From positions 620,001-684,000 of the forward strand of contig NC_019943.1 of the NCBI RefSeq assembly GCF_000327485.1: a stretch of 64,000 nucleotides of DNA, in the 5' to 3' direction. The stretch is from Methanoregula formicica SMSP. Lineage in GTDB: Archaea > Halobacteriota > Methanomicrobia > Methanomicrobiales > Methanospirillaceae. How positions within the stretch are numbered: position 1 is the stretch's first letter; every line of letters begins with the position of its first letter. The translations under genes and the position numbers were made by a program. Below are positions 32,508-40,637 of this stretch, piece after piece. Below the pieces are notes generated by a model. The model saw only the letters and a list, made by a program, of their open reading frames with translations, searched no databases and had not been told where the DNA came from.

Positions 32508-32755
32508 CAGAGATCAGGCTCCTCTTCACACTTTGTGAGGCTCACGCGGTACCGGTTGGTATCGGCCTTGTGGACCTTTACCTCGTACCCGGAGCGGGAG
32601 AACGGCGTCTCCACGGTATCCTTCTGGTCACGACGGACATAGCAGACCACCGGGGTCCCGTCGGGGGCTTTTTTCAGGAGCATTTTAAGCCGTATCATCA
32701 GGTTCGTGCAGGTGAGATCGGAGAAATCCGGGATCGTTTCATCAGCCCCTCTCAT
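32507..32755 (-). CDS. TusA/SirA-like small protein
   Basis: An 82-residue protein with the two-layer TusA-like layout: DFSDLTCTNLMIRLKMLLKK holds a cysteine at the TusA active position but without the usual CPxP, then TPVVCYVRRDQKDTVETPFSR, and GYEVKVHKADTNRYRVSLTK. The ATG is at 32755. It lies between the DsrH-E-F fusion and the coupled unknown gene. It may accept persulfide; the divergent motif keeps this tentative. Confidence 0.6.
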   Translation of the reverse strand: MRGADETIPDFSDLTCTNLMIRLKMLLKKAPDGTPVVCYVRRDQKDTVETPFSRSGYEVKVHKADTNRYRVSLTKCEEEPDL

Positions 32756-32771
32756 AGTATCCCCGTAACGG

Positions 32772-34016
32772 TCAGAAGATGATGACCCGCCGCTGAACTG
32801 CCTGGATGGCCCGTGGCGGGAAGAAGAGCAACTGACCGAGCTCCTGCAATCCGATATCCAGCACAGCATTCATCTTTGCGTTCTTGGAGAGTCCCCGCTG
32901 GTGGAGGGAGGGCTGGAAAACGAAGAGCTCGAGGTCCCTGCTCCCGGCAACGGCATCGATCACGTCCTGGAGATTGAAGAACTGCGAGTCCGGATCCAGC
33001 GTGTGGCTGCCGGAGAGGGCGTATACGCCATCCTCGATAAAGATGACCTGCGTGGGAATCCCCCCTGCGGCACAGGCAATCGCAAACGAGAGTCCCCCGA
33101 ATGCCCGTTCCGTGCCGTACGGTGTACTCGTGATCAGGACCGTGACGGGCGGGGCCCGTCCGGGTTCCTCCAGCGGGAACGATGTCTGCTGGCCGGACGG
33201 TTTCATCTGGATCGATGCACCATTCTCGGCAAGGATCGTGTGGTTCCTTGAAAACCGCTCGACCATCTCGTTCAGGTTCCGGATCCGGAACGGCCGTATC
33301 GTGCAGGCCGATACCACCTGACCCTGCCCGTCGTCCCAGGTGCTGTACCCCCGGGCAGCCGCACACCGGCTGCAGACAATCATCTGGCATGCGAGGTTCC
33401 GTTTTGCGGCTCGGTCGCAGATCTCTTCCAGACCCGTGCCGATATTTTCAAACTCCGTCGGGTTCTGGTTGCTGTGGCCGCAGTGGATGCCGTCAAGATA
33501 AGCGTATAGTTCCACCGATGCATGCGCTTCGAGCGCCGCGTTCAGGCATTTCACGGTAGAGAGTGATGACCGGTTCATGTAGGGCGACTCCAGCTGGAGG
33601 TACCCGATAGTGCTTGGTACCGGCTGCTCGTGCTGGCGGGCAACCCGTACCACGTCATTCCAGAACGAGGGCTGGCCGCTGATGCCCAGCCGGTTGTGGT
33701 CGATCACCTGGTCGGGGAACTTCATCTTCAGACCTTCGATCGAGATGCCCCGGAGGATGAGTTCCTGTCGGTCGCAGACAATCTTCACCGAGGGCAGTGC
33801 AAGAATGACGCCCCAGATCCTCGCGGTTCCCGGTTCATGGAGGCTGTACAGGGCGTCTCCGGTCAAAAAGAAGGTGAAGACCCCTTCATGGGTTTTTGTA
33901 TGGTGCAGGAGGTTCTCGGGATTGAGCTTGACAAAGAAAAATTTCAGGCAGGACTCGATCCAGGAGAGGCGCTCTTCCGTAACCGGTCCGCCGAGGAGAA
34001 AAAAATGGGGGTTCAT
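32772..34016 (-). CDS. DsrH-DsrE-DsrF (TusB-TusD-TusC) triple fusion, sulfur relay
   Basis: A 414-residue protein that seems to join three sulfur-relay domains. Residues ~45-110 resemble DsrH/TusB (DALYSLHEPGTARIWG, ELILRGISI). Residues ~160-265 resemble DsrE/TusD, with LYAYLDGIHCGHSNQN and the likely persulfide cysteines in VCSRCAAARGYS. Residues ~290-400 resemble DsrF/TusC (VTVLITSTPYGTERAFGGLS, IFIEDGVYAL). In other organisms these are separate proteins forming a hexamer that passes persulfide from TusA. GAGGAGAAG precedes the ATG. It lies 63 bases after tusA in the same operon. The domain split is by eye. Confidence 0.65.
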   Translation of the reverse strand: MNPHFFLLGGPVTEERLSWIESCLKFFFVKLNPENLLHHTKTHEGVFTFFLTGDALYSLHEPGTARIWGVILALPSVKIVCDRQELILRGISIEGLKMKFPDQVIDHNRLGISGQPSFWNDVVRVARQHEQPVPSTIGYLQLESPYMNRSSLSTVKCLNAALEAHASVELYAYLDGIHCGHSNQNPTEFENIGTGLEEICDRAAKRNLACQMIVCSRCAAARGYSTWDDGQGQVVSACTIRPFRIRNLNEMVERFSRNHTILAENGASIQMKPSGQQTSFPLEEPGRAPPVTVLITSTPYGTERAFGGLSFAIACAAGGIPTQVIFIEDGVYALSGSHTLDPDSQFFNLQDVIDAVAGSRDLELFVFQPSLHQRGLSKNAKMNAVLDIGLQELGQLLFFPPRAIQAVQRRVIIF

Positions 34017-34079
34017 GTCGTGCTTCTCCTCTAAGGTTACACAAACATGATTATTTATGGGTTGTGTTAAGGTTTTTTG

Positions 34080-34316
34080 TTACTTCTTCGTCAGCCGGAT
34101 CTCCCAGAGCCCGGGTGCAGACTTCTTTATTGCGCAGTTCATCCCGTTGTCCTCTGCGAACTTCGGGATGGTCGTTGTAGCCGCCGGTGGATGATCGCAG
34201 GAGACCAGCAGTTCATCGCCTTTCTGTAATGAGGCCGATGCCTTCTGGACCGCAAGGAGGCAGTACGGGCAGACTTTTCCGGTTATGTCGAGGTTTTTGG
34301 TTGTCAAGGTTATCAC
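34080..34316 (-). CDS. tusA: TusA-family sulfur carrier protein
   Basis: A 78-residue TusA/YedF-like sulfurtransferase. LDITGKVCPYCLLAVQKA carries the active-site cysteine in a CPYC form (usual CPxP), and LLVSCDHPPAATTTIP the second strand. It accepts persulfide or selenide sulfur. The GTG at 34316 is used here, but the TTG three codons on has GGTGAT at better spacing. It lies 9 bases after the YeeE half, the usual YeeE-TusA pairing for sulfur or thiosulfate (or selenium) uptake. Confidence 0.85.
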   Translation of the reverse strand: MITLTTKNLDITGKVCPYCLLAVQKASASLQKGDELLVSCDHPPAATTTIPKFAEDNGMNCAIKKSAPGLWEIRLTKK

Positions 34317-34325
34317 CGAACTCTG

Positions 34326-34847
34326 TTATGCAATCCCAAGACCCTTTAAGATCCCGACCGCCCAGCCGGATACCCACGCGGCAAACAGGATGGCACCGAT
34401 ACACATGCCGATCACAAAGAGGAGGGACCGTAGGTTTCCTTCGGCAGTCATCACGAGTTGCCGGAGCGGGCAGCCACCCAGCAGGACGCCAATGAGCCCG
34501 ACCACGATACCGCCAATAACGGCGAGGAGGATGTAAGCTGCAAGCGTCAGGTTCGCGGGTGCACCGGGAACGGGCATGAGGCCCTTATGGAGGAACCAGA
34601 AGAAGTTCTCGAATGCTTGCGGGGTGATGAACCAGAAGACGAGGTAGCCGATGAACGCCCCGATGATCAGGGCGAGATACCCGTACAGGAGCCGGGTGTG
34701 TTTGAACATGAAGAAGTCACGGAACCCTCCGATCGAGCAGAACCCGGACCGCTGGCCAAGCCAGCCGATCAGAAGACCGAGGAGGAGCGAGACGATGGGG
34801 ACGGCGATGATGGCAACGTCCTTTGTTAACCAGCCTGCTACGGCCAT
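34326..34847 (-). CDS. YeeE/YedE half-transporter, C-terminal-type
   Basis: A 173-residue membrane protein with about four to five helices. GQRSGFCSIGGFRDFFMF near residue 32 and GVLLGGCPLRQLVMTAEGN near residue 125 contain the conserved cysteines that hand thiosulfate or sulfur across in YeeE. It pairs with the upstream half gene at 34850, together equal to one full-length YeeE, two bases apart. TusA follows. The cargo may be thiosulfate, sulfide-derived sulfur or selenium. Confidence 0.82.
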   Translation of the reverse strand: MAVAGWLTKDVAIIAVPIVSLLLGLLIGWLGQRSGFCSIGGFRDFFMFKHTRLLYGYLALIIGAFIGYLVFWFITPQAFENFFWFLHKGLMPVPGAPANLTLAAYILLAVIGGIVVGLIGVLLGGCPLRQLVMTAEGNLRSLLFVIGMCIGAILFAAWVSGWAVGILKGLGIA

Positions 34848-34849
34848 GG

Positions 34850-35383
34850 TTATCCCTCACGCTCCGCAAGGCTGGTGGTGATCTTTATTCCGACAAGAAC
34901 CCCGGCAATGATCGCGATGACCCCGATGACGGCCACTACGTCGCCGTACCCGATCCGCAAGCCCATGCGGTACGGGCAGCCGCCCATGAAAAGGGCGAAG
35001 ACCATAAAGAAGAGCCCACCGAGCAGGTACCAGAGATAGGATGCGGCATTGCCGGCCTTGGTCCGGAACTCCTGGTAATACCGGGCGGAGACAAACGCAC
35101 CGATGAGGACACCGATCACGGTCAGCATCGGCAGGATGGCATTCTGGGAGATCGCGGCAACAGCAAGCTTCGTCCCGGCGATATCGTTCACCGCAACGTT
35201 CACGACATCGCGGGTGTGACAGGCGACACAGAACCCGTAGGCTTCCGGTCCGCCGGCACTCATCAGGAGTGCCTGTACAAGCGCAGCGAGAATACCGATG
35301 GCAAGTCCGACATAAAGCGGGCTTTTGGCAAGGGTGTCCAAGCAGGATGGTGTTTCTTCTGATTTTGCCTTGATTTCGGCCAT
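34850..35383 (-). CDS. YeeE/YedE half-transporter, N-terminal-type
   Basis: A 177-residue membrane protein, first gene of the sulfur-relay operon. It has helices near residues 22-45, 80-105, 115-140 and 145-170. GFCVACHTRDVVN near residue 50 and FMGGCPYRMGLRIGYGD near residue 130 carry the transport cysteines. The CVACH string looks like a c-type heme site but is a known feature of this transporter group, so I do not call heme. The ATG at 35383 begins the operon. Confidence 0.8.
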   Translation of the reverse strand: MAEIKAKSEETPSCLDTLAKSPLYVGLAIGILAALVQALLMSAGGPEAYGFCVACHTRDVVNVAVNDIAGTKLAVAAISQNAILPMLTVIGVLIGAFVSARYYQEFRTKAGNAASYLWYLLGGLFFMVFALFMGGCPYRMGLRIGYGDVVAVIGVIAIIAGVLVGIKITTSLAEREG

Positions 35384-35568
35384 GTTAATTAATTCTGAAT
35401 AATGGTAAATAAACTTAGTGAAATCATTCAGTATGTTAATACTAAAAAATTAATGGAGTTAAGATTTGATATAGGTAAACCTAACTCTTGCTCGTGTGGA
35501 CTTACCCGGCATAACCATGACTCATCATGGAAAATGAATGAAAAAAGCGGAGGCTTGGATGATGGGGA

Positions 35569-36141
35569 TTATGACGAATTGTTATCGGCCATCTTCTCAC
35601 GGACTTCATCGATGTGCATCACAACATCGTAGGTTGAGCCGGTGAGACAATACCCCTGTTTGTCGAAAGCATACACCGGGAACTTCACCAGTTCTTCAGG
35701 AACCGGGTTGGCCGTGAGTTTCTTGAAGTTGATCAGGTCGCGGACATTGAGCCCGATCTTGTCGCAGAGCTCCCTCAATTCCTTGATCCAGCGCTTCAGG
35801 TCGCGGACATCCGAGCCGTCCCACTTGAAGATCTGGTAGATCTTCATATAGGCATCCCTTTCGAGAATGATGTGCGTTGAAGTCTTATCTGATTTCAGGT
35901 AGAAGTCAAGGAATGTACGGACATCCTTGATCTGCTGGGCATTCTCGTAGGAGATCGCCCGGCACTCCTTGACAAGCCCCTTGAAATCTTCAGGAGAAAG
36001 GTTCCCACCGAGTTTTCCTATGTCCTGCGAGAGGTCCTTGAGACTCTCCTCCACATCCTTGAGCTCGTTAATCATGTCCTCGAACTTCTGGTTCAGTTCA
36101 ACCCCGAAAAATGCCTCCATGTATTCCGATGGTTTCGTCAT
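35569..36141 (-). CDS. Unknown helical protein
   Basis: A 190-residue protein that I cannot assign. Residues ~15-60 (FEDMINELKDVEESLKDLSQ) have heptad-like spacing and likely form a coiled coil. The rest is acidic, helix-rich, with a C-terminal strand region (VPVYAFDKQGYCLTGSTYDV-type) that could bind ligand. No cysteine cluster or signal is seen. It is divergent from the sulfite-reductase-like gene at 36224, with 82 bases between, so the two may share control. Confidence 0.6.
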   Translation of the reverse strand: MTKPSEYMEAFFGVELNQKFEDMINELKDVEESLKDLSQDIGKLGGNLSPEDFKGLVKECRAISYENAQQIKDVRTFLDFYLKSDKTSTHIILERDAYMKIYQIFKWDGSDVRDLKRWIKELRELCDKIGLNVRDLINFKKLTANPVPEELVKFPVYAFDKQGYCLTGSTYDVVMHIDEVREKMADNNSS

Positions 36142-36223
36142 ATGTACTTATTTGTTAAGAAACAGTTTAATTTTTAGTACGGTGATAACATCTTTCAATT
36201 AACGCCTCCAATTGAATTATGTT

Positions 36224-37102
36224 ATGCCACGTCGCCTGCGACCCCCGGTCAACCAGGATCTCTTCACCCGCGGCGGGATCATCACCGAGATCGACCCCGA
36301 TTTCTGTATCGTTCGGCTCCGCATGCCGGCCGGCATGATCACACCCGAACGGATGAAAGGTCTGGGTGAGATTGCAAAAAAGTACGGGATCGAAAATATT
36401 CATCTCACCACGCGCCAGACGGTCGAGCTCCCGCATGTCGACCCCTCGAAACTTGAGCCCCTTCTCGATGATCTCGCTGCAAACGGGACCCCGCTCGGTG
36501 CCGAACGGGAAGAAGTCGTGAACGTCACTTCATGCCTCGGGACCCGGCACTGCAAGTTCGGTATCATCGACTCCGTTGGCTTGGCTGAAGAGATTGATAA
36601 GAAATTCTTTGGAAAGGAACTGCCGATCAAGGTCAGGATCGCCATCTCCTCCTGCCCGAACGGCTGCGAGAGTGAGCGGCTCAACGAGATCGGGATCACC
36701 GGCATCCAGCGGCCGATCCGCGACCCCGGCCTCTGCACCGGCTGCGGCACCTGCACTCATTACTGCCGGGAGAAGGCCATCGAGGTCCAGGACGGCGTCA
36801 TCGTCCTCCATGCCGGCAAATGCATGGAATGCGGGTTCTGCATCAAACCCTGCCCGTTCCACATCATCCAGGGATCCCCTCCGGAGTACCGCATCACCGT
36901 GGGAGGTCACCGCGGCCGGCACCCTAAGATCGGCCGGCACCTCATCGATGTAAAGACACCGGAGGAAGTGATCCGGGTCGTTGACAAGGTTATTTACTGG
37001 ATCTATCGCCAGGCCTCGACCGGCTCACTCCTGCCCGAGCAGCTGGACGAGCTCGAGTTCGATGAGTTCAAGAAGACGATTGTCAAGATGATCGAAGGAT
37101 AG
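36224..37102 (+). CDS. Small siroheme nitrite/sulfite-reductase-like protein, copy 1
   Basis: A 292-residue protein of the Dsr-like/asrC group found in methanogens. The ferredoxin-like half holds TTRQTVELPHVDPS near residue 62. Siroheme-4Fe-4S ligands are Cys in TSCLGTRHCKFG and SSCPNGCES (residues ~104-150). Two 4Fe-4S ferredoxin motifs, CTGCGTCTHYC and CMECGFCIKPCP, are inserted near residues 170-205. It may reduce sulfite or nitrite, or act in siroheme-linked sulfur assimilation. The ATG at 36224 is used; a TTG 4 codons earlier is possible. The paralogue is at 53524. Confidence 0.85.
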   Translation: MPRRLRPPVNQDLFTRGGIITEIDPDFCIVRLRMPAGMITPERMKGLGEIAKKYGIENIHLTTRQTVELPHVDPSKLEPLLDDLAANGTPLGAEREEVVNVTSCLGTRHCKFGIIDSVGLAEEIDKKFFGKELPIKVRIAISSCPNGCESERLNEIGITGIQRPIRDPGLCTGCGTCTHYCREKAIEVQDGVIVLHAGKCMECGFCIKPCPFHIIQGSPPEYRITVGGHRGRHPKIGRHLIDVKTPEEVIRVVDKVIYWIYRQASTGSLLPEQLDELEFDEFKKTIVKMIEG

Positions 37103-37177
37103 TTCCCCTCTTCTTTTCTCGCAGATCCTGAAACGTCCCGCAATCCTTATCCTTGTTGCCGATCCATTGCCGCGTAA

Positions 37178-37194
37178 GGCACCCGAGTGGTGCC
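37178..37194 (+). other. GGCACC/GGTGCC hairpin before the KTSC gene
   Basis: A 6-base perfect stem with loop CGAGT ends just before the GGGGTGA ribosome site of the gene at 37208. It could affect translation. Confidence 0.35.
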
Positions 37195-37207
37195 GGGGTG
37201 AACCATC

Positions 37208-37426
37208 ATGAACATGGTCTGGGACAGGCACGTATCGAACGGAATCCGCGAACTGGGCTATGATGTCAAGACACACACCATGGCCGTAGTATTTCCTGGC
37301 GGGGTCACGAAGTACCATGCGCCGGTACCTTACCCGGTCTATGCCGCGATCTTCCATGCAACCTTCCCCGAGAGGCTCTACCGGCAGACCGTTGAGGCGC
37401 AGATCCCGACAGTGAACGCCTCCTGA
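37208..37426 (+). CDS. KTSC-domain small protein
   Basis: A 72-residue protein resembling the KTSC domain (PF13619): IRELGYDVKTHTMAVVFPGG, KYHAPVPYPVYAAIF and a final FPERLYRQTV correspond to the conserved beta-strands and helix. The domain is found in lysyl-tRNA-synthetase-linked and stand-alone proteins and may bind RNA or nucleotides. The ATG at 37208 has GGGGTGA upstream. It lies alone after the sulfite-reductase-like gene. Confidence 0.7.
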   Translation: MNMVWDRHVSNGIRELGYDVKTHTMAVVFPGGVTKYHAPVPYPVYAAIFHATFPERLYRQTVEAQIPTVNAS

Positions 37427-37584
37427 ACAAAAAGTATGACGGGAGACAAGGGCTGTTGTAGCATTACCTTAGAGACCGATCTGTTTTTTATGACCCAATT
37501 ATCTCATGGTCTGTGACCGATAGCAACAGCTGGCAGGGGAACCGGATCAAAGAAAAAGATTGTTGGTGAACAGTCTGGTTCACA

Positions 37585-37851
37585 TCAGTAGCTGATCGTC
37601 CGCATGGCACGGAGCGTGTCGGGCTCCATCCTGCGGTAATAGGACTTGGGGTGGCCGCAGGAAGGGCACTTCCAGTCTGCGGGGAGGTCGGCGAAGGCCG
37701 TGCCGGCCGGGATCGGGGTTGCTGCCATGACCTTGCCCTCATAGAGTTCCATCCTGTCTGTGTTGACCAGGATCGTGTTGTTGAACGCCTTGGTCTCTCC
37801 TACTGCCGGGTCATAGATATGACCGCACATCATACACACATACTTGTCCAT
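37585..37851 (-). CDS. Rubredoxin with an internal insertion
   Basis: An 88-residue rubredoxin. YVCMMCGHIYDPAVGE (first CxxC) and WKCPSCGHPKSYYRRME (second CxxC) bind one iron. A standard rubredoxin has about 10 residues between GE and the PxGTxFxDLPxDW motif; here about 27 residues (with LVNTDRMELYEGKV) are inserted. The start at 37851 (MDKYVC) is chosen by alignment; the frame runs on 14 codons. It probably donates electrons to peroxide reductases such as the rubrerythrin-like protein. Confidence 0.83.
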   Translation of the reverse strand: MDKYVCMMCGHIYDPAVGETKAFNNTILVNTDRMELYEGKVMAATPIPAGTAFADLPADWKCPSCGHPKSYYRRMEPDTLRAMRTISY

Positions 37852-38038
37852 CGTGATAACCTCTGGATATAGGTAACATAATCCTATTATCATTAACCCC
37901 TTATTAGCGTATTGAAATTAATGGGTTCAGGGTGGGCTGATTGATGTTGGTGAACTATGAGAAATCTTCTATAAAGGGGGGGTACCCATCCCTCTCCCAC
38001 CATGACCCGCCCCCCATTGGCCCGTTTCAGAGTCCGCA

Positions 38039-38054
38039 GGAAGGGACCCCTTCC
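38039..38054. other. GGAAGGG/CCCTTCC hairpin in a G/C-tract patch
   Basis: A 7-base perfect stem with loop AC (38039-38054) lies in the 305-base gap 37852-38156. The same gap holds a G7 run near 37974-37981 and a C6 run near 38010, otherwise no gene. Confidence 0.35.
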
Positions 38055-38156
38055 TCCCCCATAAAGAATCGGGGGACACTGGGCCTTGCGGTTTCCCCTT
38101 TTCCTTATCATGATACTATTTTAGTCAGCTGCACCCAATCAGGTACAGGAATTCCC

Positions 38157-38489
38157 ATGGCCTCCCTGTCGATTGATATCCTCTTTGATGCCGCCATCCG
38201 TATCCAGATCAGCGAACGGTCAGTCTCGCTCACATTCACGGGCGATGCGATCCGGATCCGGTTCCCCACCACGAGGAGACTCGCTGAATTCCTCGGTGTC
38301 CCCCACTACTATATCCTCCCGTACTTTGCCATGATGGAAGAAGAGGAACTGATCACCCGCGCAGAACGTGTCGGCATCCTGACTACCGCCAAGGGAAGCC
38401 GGAAGATGCTGGACCTGATGAAGGAGAAGTACTCCGGCGATATCTCCCGGATCATCCCCCCGGACCTTTTCAACAAGATCGCAAAGTGA
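38157..38489 (+). CDS. Unknown protein, possible winged-helix type
   Basis: A 110-residue protein with a short N-terminal beta-hairpin (SVSLTFTGDAIRIRF) followed by helix-rich sequence (RLAEFLGVPHYYILPYF, ELITRAERVGILTTAKG). The middle could be a helix-turn-helix with a wing, hinting at DNA binding, but I do not recognise a family. The ATG at 38157 has weak ribosome-site sequence. The next gene in the same direction is the tungstate-binding protein, so it might regulate it; that is a guess. Confidence 0.6.
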   Translation: MASLSIDILFDAAIRIQISERSVSLTFTGDAIRIRFPTTRRLAEFLGVPHYYILPYFAMMEEEELITRAERVGILTTAKGSRKMLDLMKEKYSGDISRIIPPDLFNKIAK

Positions 38490-38552
38490 CCGGCCTATTT
38501 TTTAAATGTACTTTACTCAGAAAAAAAATCAATGAAATCTGATGCAAACCAT

Positions 38553-38562
38553 TTGTTTACCA
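38553..38562 (+). promoter_or_regulatory. TTGTTTACCA motif before tupA
   Basis: The site is 81 bases before the tupA ATG and is followed by GTTGATTG, a partial second copy. Confidence 0.4.
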
Positions 38563-38642
38563 GTTGATTGAAAGATTATTTTACTTTTTACGAAAAGAAA
38601 CATTCAATTATTACTCTTTGAAAAATTGATTCCGGTCATACT

Positions 38643-39701
38643 ATGAAAAAGAGTGTGTATATCGGATCGATTGCAGTGATCATTGCAGTCCTGTTTGTTT
38701 CCGCCCTCATTGCAGGGTGCACCAGTACCCCTTCCAAGACCGCAGCAGCACCAACGACTGCTGCACCGGCAGCCGCAACCACTGCAGCGCCGGCAGCCCC
38801 GGTCACAACCGAGAGCGGCAAGGAGACGCTCGTCATCGCGACAACAACGAGCCTCTACGACACCGGGCTGCTCGATTATCTCCAGCCGATGTTTGAGAAA
38901 CAGTATAACGTCAAGCTGAAGATCACCTCCCAGGGCACCGGCAAGGCCATCGAGCTTGCCAAGAAGGGAGACGCCGACGTGCTGCTCGTCCACTCCCCCA
39001 GTCAGGAACTCGCCTTCATGAAGGACGGGTACGGCCTGAACCGCCGCTCGTTTGCATCGAACTCGTTCATCATCGTCGGACCTGAATCCGATCCCGCAGG
39101 CATCAAGGACATGACCCCCGAGAAGGCCTTCACCACGCTGCTCGTGAAGGGCACCAACAAGACCGCAGGCGTCTCCTTCGTCTCCCGCGGCGACAATTCT
39201 GGTACCCACTCTGCCGAAAAGACCGTCTGGTCCAAGGCCGGGTACAACTACACGACCCAGGTCCAGAAGTCCGGTGACTGGTATGTAGAGGCCGGCAAGG
39301 GTATGGGCGAGACCCTCCAGATGGCAAGCGAGAAGGGAGCATACGCCCTCACCGATGAAGGTACCTACCTTGCGTACAAGAAGGATCTGAAAATGACTCC
39401 TCTCGTCACCAAGGGTGCGAGCCTCCTGAACATCTACAGTGTCATGGCAGTGTACAACGACAAGCAGCCGGTCGAGAAGATCCAGATGGCTAACAACTTC
39501 ATCAACTTCCTGATCTCCAAAGACACCCAGGACGCCATTGGCAGTTTCGGAGTTGATAAGTACGGCAAGGCCCTCTTCATCCCGATGAGCGTTGAAGTTC
39601 CCACGGCAACTGCCGGCTGGGTTGGTGACTATAGTACGCCGGCAACCGCTGTTGCCCCGGCAGCAACCGCTGCCCCGGCAGCCGCTGCAACAACAGCATA
39701 A
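38643..39701 (+). CDS. tupA: Tungstate ABC transporter substrate-binding lipoprotein
   Basis: A 352-residue lipoprotein: hydrophobic signal and LIAGC lipobox near residue 28, then an Ala/Thr/Pro linker to residue 58. The binding domain opens with IATTTSLYDTGLLDYL, the TTTS motif that contacts tungstate in TupA, and continues with SQGTGKAIELAKKGDADVLL. SRGDNSGTH near residue 181 is the second contact. The last ~20 residues are an unusual Ala/Thr/Pro repeat, similar to the N-terminal linker. It is 205 bases upstream of the permease; T5 lies after the stop. Confidence 0.88.
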   Translation: MKKSVYIGSIAVIIAVLFVSALIAGCTSTPSKTAAAPTTAAPAAATTAAPAAPVTTESGKETLVIATTTSLYDTGLLDYLQPMFEKQYNVKLKITSQGTGKAIELAKKGDADVLLVHSPSQELAFMKDGYGLNRRSFASNSFIIVGPESDPAGIKDMTPEKAFTTLLVKGTNKTAGVSFVSRGDNSGTHSAEKTVWSKAGYNYTTQVQKSGDWYVEAGKGMGETLQMASEKGAYALTDEGTYLAYKKDLKMTPLVTKGASLLNIYSVMAVYNDKQPVEKIQMANNFINFLISKDTQDAIGSFGVDKYGKALFIPMSVEVPTATAGWVGDYSTPATAVAPAATAAPAAAATTA

Positions 39702-39905
39702 TCTCTCACATCCCTTTTTCTCGTTTATCGGGGCCCTGGAATAATGACCGGCAACCCTGTTCGATCTCCTACCGGGAATGTATCCGGTTCATGCCCGGAG
39801 CGTTTCATTTACCATGATGAAGAGAATACACAGATTATCGGATGGCGACCGGGCCGGTCCGGGTAAGAGGATCAGGGAGCGTGCGTGCATGGCGGGTGTG
39901 CCGGA

Positions 39906-40637
39906 ATGAGCGACATTACAAACGGGATTATCCAGGCCATCGATCTTATCGTTACGCTCAACCCGGAGGTCATGCAGATCGCTGCCCTCTCGCTGTACAT
40001 CTCTCTTACTGCCACGACTCTCGCTGCGATCGTTGCCATTCCTGCCGGCGCGCTCATCTACTTCAACACCTTCTACGGCAAGCGTGCCGTCATCATTCTC
40101 ATCCAGACCCTCTACTCCGTTCCGACCGTTGTCGTCGGCCTCATCCTCTATCTTCTCATCTCCCGGAGCGGACCGTTCGGTTTCCTTGGCCTCCTCTTCA
40201 CCTCGCAGGGCATGATCCTCGGACAGATGGTCCTCATCATCCCGATCATGATGGGGCTTGTTATCTCGGCACTGAGCGGGATCGACCGGGGCATCAGCGA
40301 TACGCTGATCTCCCTTGGGGCTACCCAGTTCCAGAAGATAATCGAGATTGTCAAGGAGGCACGGTTTGCCATCCTGAGCGCGGTCGTGCTCGGGTTCGGG
40401 CGGGCAATCGCCGAGGTCGGGGTTGCCATGATGATCGGGGGGAACATCCGCGACCATACGCGGGTACTCACAACAGCCATCACGCTCGAAACGGGGATGG
40501 GAAAATTCGGTTTTTCCATTGCGCTTGGGATCATCCTCCTGGTGATTGCCCTGATCGTTGTTGTCATCCTGAACCTGATAACATCGGCTCTGTCGTCTGA
40601 CTTGCAGCAGATTGCCGGAGGAGGTCCGCACGGATGA
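39906..40637 (+). CDS. tupB: Tungstate ABC transporter permease
   Basis: A 243-residue integral membrane protein with about six helices. The conserved cytoplasmic loop is near residue 135-165 (IDRGISDTLISLGATQFQ), the EAA motif for docking the ATPase; IAEVGVAMMIGGNI near residue 175 is typical of TupB/ModB. The ATG at 39906 (MSDITNG) has GGAATG upstream; a start 7 codons earlier is possible. It overlaps tupC by four bases (ATGA). Confidence 0.88.
   Translation: MSDITNGIIQAIDLIVTLNPEVMQIAALSLYISLTATTLAAIVAIPAGALIYFNTFYGKRAVIILIQTLYSVPTVVVGLILYLLISRSGPFGFLGLLFTSQGMILGQMVLIIPIMMGLVISALSGIDRGISDTLISLGATQFQKIIEIVKEARFAILSAVVLGFGRAIAEVGVAMMIGGNIRDHTRVLTTAITLETGMGKFGFSIALGIILLVIALIVVVILNLITSALSSDLQQIAGGGPHG

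Noticed and set aside
35230-35245. c-type heme site CVACH in the YeeE half-transporter
   Set aside because: The position is the conserved transport cysteine region of this family and no cytochrome features accompany it.
36212-36223. TTG start four codons upstream in the sulfite-reductase-like gene
   Set aside because: No ribosome site fits it, and the ATG at 36224 matches the usual family N-terminus better.
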